Source: Dehalococcoidia bacterium (GTDB lineage Bacteria; Chloroflexota; Dehalococcoidia; SZUA-161; SpSt-899). From it: a stretch of DNA of 42,837 bases. Below the pieces are notes generated by a model. That model worked only from the letters and a program-made list of their open reading frames with translations. It had not been told where the DNA came from and did no database searches. The DNA lies in contig JALPXQ010000002.1 of the NCBI GenBank assembly GCA_023271515.1, forward strand, positions 1 to 42,837, written 5' to 3'. A program made the position numbers and the translations under genes. Positions 40,879 through 42,837 of this stretch are shown here, one piece after another (position 1 is the first letter of the stretch; the number at the start of each line of letters is the position of its first letter).

Positions 40879-41166
40879 ATGGTTGCCAAGATTCTCATTG
40901 AGCGAAAGATCAAGCCCGACTCTCTGGGCGATATCCTTGACCTATACATGCATCTAAGGTCTCTGGCTATGCGGCAGCAAGGTTACCTCTCAGGAGAGAC
41001 GCTCGTTTCGGCTGATTGCGATGATGAACATCTTGTTATCAGTACCTGGCATAGCCTGAGTGACTGGCAGGCATGGGAGAACAACCCCGAGCGACTCGGA
41101 ATCGCACAACAGATCGAAAGTCTCCTGGATGAGCCGTCTACGGTCAGGGCCTTCACGACCCTCTGA
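40879..41166 (+). CDS. Antibiotic biosynthesis monooxygenase (ABM) domain protein
   Basis: A 95-residue dimeric alpha/beta-barrel type protein: ILIERKIKPDSLGDILDLYMHLRSLAMRQQGYLSGETLVS, then HLVISTWHSLSDWQAWENNPER, the conserved W.s...w..W..s pattern of the ABM superfamily. Members are monooxygenases, heme-degrading proteins or have unknown roles; the conserved histidine/asparagine of quinone monooxygenases is not clear. GGGAGGTT precedes the ATG at 40879. It is a single-gene unit. Confidence 0.85.
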   Translation: MVAKILIERKIKPDSLGDILDLYMHLRSLAMRQQGYLSGETLVSADCDDEHLVISTWHSLSDWQAWENNPERLGIAQQIESLLDEPSTVRAFTTL

Positions 41167-41224
41167 AGTTGAGCCGGCCACCAGCAAACAGGATGATCAA
41201 AGTGCGCTTGCGACTGCCGGCTAA

Positions 41225-41413
41225 CGACTGTGGACTAACTATGAGGGTCAGGTAGACCTTGAACTGGAAATAGGGCAAATAGCTGGAATACTGGAAGGGC
41301 ATAGCCCGGGTGAGTTAGAAACCCTTGAGATTCTGTTGAACCGAGAGTTAACAGATGAACTCAAGAAGAGGCATCAGGAAGCCAGGATAGAATTTGAGCA
41401 GGGGAAAACTTAA
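41225..41413 (+). pseudogene. Fragment of a small helical protein, no start codon
   Basis: The open stretch reads VDLELEIGQIAGILEGH, then LETLEILLNRELTDELKKRHQEARIEFEQGKT to the TAA at 41411. There is no ATG/GTG/TTG start, so it is probably an N-truncated remnant. The helical, charged C-terminus resembles small antitoxin-like proteins, but I cannot name a family. The following 41414-41635 holds a second short helical stretch (RGIIQAALAFAMEALRADVVYPLSEM, about 41472-41563) without a good start and nothing else. Confidence 0.4.
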
Positions 41414-41635
41414 AACTTACAACTCACGCAATCGCCCTGAAGAGAAAACGGAATTATGGAGGTGAAAAAAGATCTACAGAGGCATCATCCAAGCGGCTTT
41501 GGCTTTTGCAATGGAGGCGCTACGTGCTGATGTGGTCTATCCTCTATCGGAGATGGCTCAATGAAGTTTCCAGCCACTATAGAGAGAATCTGTGTCTGCT
41601 TGCCGCGCCATTCGAGCATGAAGTGAACCAACCAT

Positions 41636-42013
41636 CTAAAACTCAGTAAACTCGGTAGGATAATGAGAAAGATCCAATTTCTCTTGCTCTGGTATCAATC
41701 GTATCCCCCATTGTTGCATTGCCAAGGCCCCAAAGAGAACTTCGATAGCTTTCTCTTCCTCATCATTTCCAATGCGATCAATAACCATAGCTTCCGTATG
41801 AAAAGGCTTCCCATCGATTTCGCCGACTAATACAGCAGCCTGCGAAGACACCTTCGTCTCGCCCCCTAATTTGGTATATGTTGGACGAGGAAGGCTTGTT
41901 ATAGTAAGTTGTGCTGCAACATCAGGAATAATGTAGGTATTTCGGGCTCCTGTGTCAAAAAGTGTCCATACATTCCGTCCATGTATATTTATCGTTTGTC
42001 GAATCCTGCCCAT
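41636..42013 (-). CDS. Retropepsin-like aspartic protease domain protein
   Basis: A 125-residue protein with a single aspartic-protease half: NIHGRNVWTLFDTGARNTYII contains the DTGA active-site motif. KVSSQAAVLVGEIDGKPF and EVLFGALAMQQWGIRLI (an IGxxxL-like strand) match the retroviral-type fold of bacterial clan AA proteins, which act as dimers. The substrate is unknown. The start is decided by the ribosome site: GGAGGT lies 7 bases before the ATG at 42013, while the ATG at 42019 is too close. Genes of this kind are often near mobile elements; a transposase follows here. Confidence 0.75.
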   Translation of the reverse strand: MGRIRQTINIHGRNVWTLFDTGARNTYIIPDVAAQLTITSLPRPTYTKLGGETKVSSQAAVLVGEIDGKPFHTEAMVIDRIGNDEEEKAIEVLFGALAMQQWGIRLIPEQEKLDLSHYPTEFTEF

Positions 42014-42199
42014 GATCATCACCTCCATTTTGTAATGTCGCTTAAATATTTCATTCAAGTGCCTAACTTAATATTATAAAGAATCCCTCTCGTCTGTCAA
42101 ACACATGTTGCTGCCTTCGTATTCCAATCGCAGCGGTCTTGCCACGACATTACCAGTCTATCACAAAGAACACCAATAATGGGTCGGAGGTATTGAGGA

Positions 42200-42837
42200 T
42201 AAGCTACCCCTGACTAGATCAGGGGCCAAGCTCGTCACATATATCGGCGATACTTGGAGAAAGGGGATGAGGGGTTGATCCATCGCAGTCGAGGCCAGCC
42301 ATCGAATCGAGGGAAAGCGGCTGAAGTGAAAGAGGCGGTGCTGTCGGTTTACCAGCAACGATATTGGGATTTTGGGCCCACGCCGGCAGCGGAGAAAGCT
42401 GAGCGGGAGGGTTATCAGGTTGGGTGTGAGACGTTGAGGCGGTGGCTTAAGGATGCCTGGGCTATGGGAAAGGCATAGGAAGCGGTCCAAGCACCGCAAT
42501 CGGCGGGAGCAAAAGGCCCACTTTGGGGAGTTGGTCCAGATGGATGGCAGCCATCACCAGTGGTTCAGTGGGCGTAAGGGCAAATCATGCCTGATGGACA
42601 TGGTAGATGATGCGACCGGAAGAACACTGGCCTTAATGAGGAGGGAAGAGACCACCAAAGCAGCTATGGAGGTATTATGGGCCTGGATTGAGAAGTATGG
42701 TCTTCCCCGGTCGTTATATGTGGATCGCAAGACAGTTTACATCACTGGCAGGGAACCCACTTTAGAAGAGCAACTGGCTGGGGAGAAACCATTGACCCAG
42801 TTTGGCAGAGCCTGCCGAAAGCTGGGCATTGAGATCG
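42200..42837 (+). pseudogene. ISNCY-like transposase, frameshifted and cut by the window edge
   Basis: The N-terminal HTH part ARHIYRRYLEKGDEGLIHRSRGQPSNRGKA...GYQVGCETLRRWLKDAW ends in a stop at 42476. In another frame RKRSKHRNRREQKAHFGELVQMDGSHHQWF carries on with the first catalytic Asp in QMDGSHH. MVDDATGRTLALMRREETT follows, then WIEKYGLPRSLYVDRKTVYI, EEQLAGEKPLTQFGRACRKLGIEI to the window edge, where the DDE glutamate would follow. The frameshift lies near 42474. A CCCCTGA/TCAGGGG hairpin at about 42206-42224 interrupts the 5' part. The original start is not identifiable. Confidence 0.8.

Overview
The window reads as a chromosome segment of an anaerobic, free-living bacterium of medium-high GC. 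The gene set and arrangements suggest Chloroflexota, most likely class Dehalococcoidia or a close subsurface lineage. They include TrpB2, an archaeal-type fructose-bisphosphate aldolase/phosphatase, archease-RtcB, a RACo-type corrinoid activator, a selenoprotein SelD, and rplI-dnaB-dnaD-dnaI. This placement is inference from gene content; there is no rRNA marker here. Several promoters match the sigma-70 consensus with 17-18 bp spacers (TTGACA/TATACT type).

Layout. 1-1480: relic of an ECF sigma / anti-sigma pair. 1629-4640: fumarase beta subunit, then a minus-strand NAD kinase-GNAT-Nudix operon and a Mut7-C protein. 4698-6583: archease-rtcB. 6685-11100: ABC exporter, a BAAT-type hydrolase, a relic of another ABC/hydrolase locus, and an operon of a membrane protein and a winged-helix regulator behind a strong promoter with a palindromic operator. 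11447-13840: a GNAT/site-2-protease fusion and a 3-hydroxyacyl-CoA dehydrogenase. 13990-17020: a tryptophan T-box leader (specifier UGG) followed by a trp operon collapsed by deletions (TrpE' - TrpE''-TrpC - TrpA tail), then intact trpB2. 17047-19509: purF-purM. 19639-26206: a decayed methylmalonyl-CoA mutase, then fbp-rdgB-moaA-(RNase H::moaC)-panC-surE. 26308: tRNA-Ala. 26600-31356: a truncated RACo gene and a selenium cluster (selD with in-frame UGA, DUF3343, cysteine desulfurase, TusA/YedF-like, YedE). 31457-32589: YprA/MrfA helicase relic, DUF503, zinc-ribbon protein. 32650-34017: a dead insertion sequence with doubled terminal repeats. 34071: tRNA-Ser. 34172-39676: replication/translation operon ychF-nitroreductase-rplI-dnaB-dnaD-like-tandem dnaI-like. 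39754-42837: holA, an ABM-domain protein, small fragments, a retropepsin-like protein and a broken transposase running off the edge.

The most striking theme is gene collapse. At least seven loci keep well-conserved domain pieces joined in the right order but with internal stretches removed, often leaving a reading frame open: sigma/anti-sigma, ABC::hydrolase, trp operon, MCM, RACo, YprA helicase, and probably the ychF G3 loop. This looks like erosion by many short deletions rather than by point mutation, although assembly error must be excluded. The best single locus is the Trp T-box. Promoter, specifier, antiterminator and terminator are all present, but the only complete gene left downstream is trpB2, so the riboswitch may now control indole salvage rather than tryptophan biosynthesis.

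A second theme is intergenic stuttering repeats: short words repeated with variation and folding into long hairpins, with a different word at each locus.
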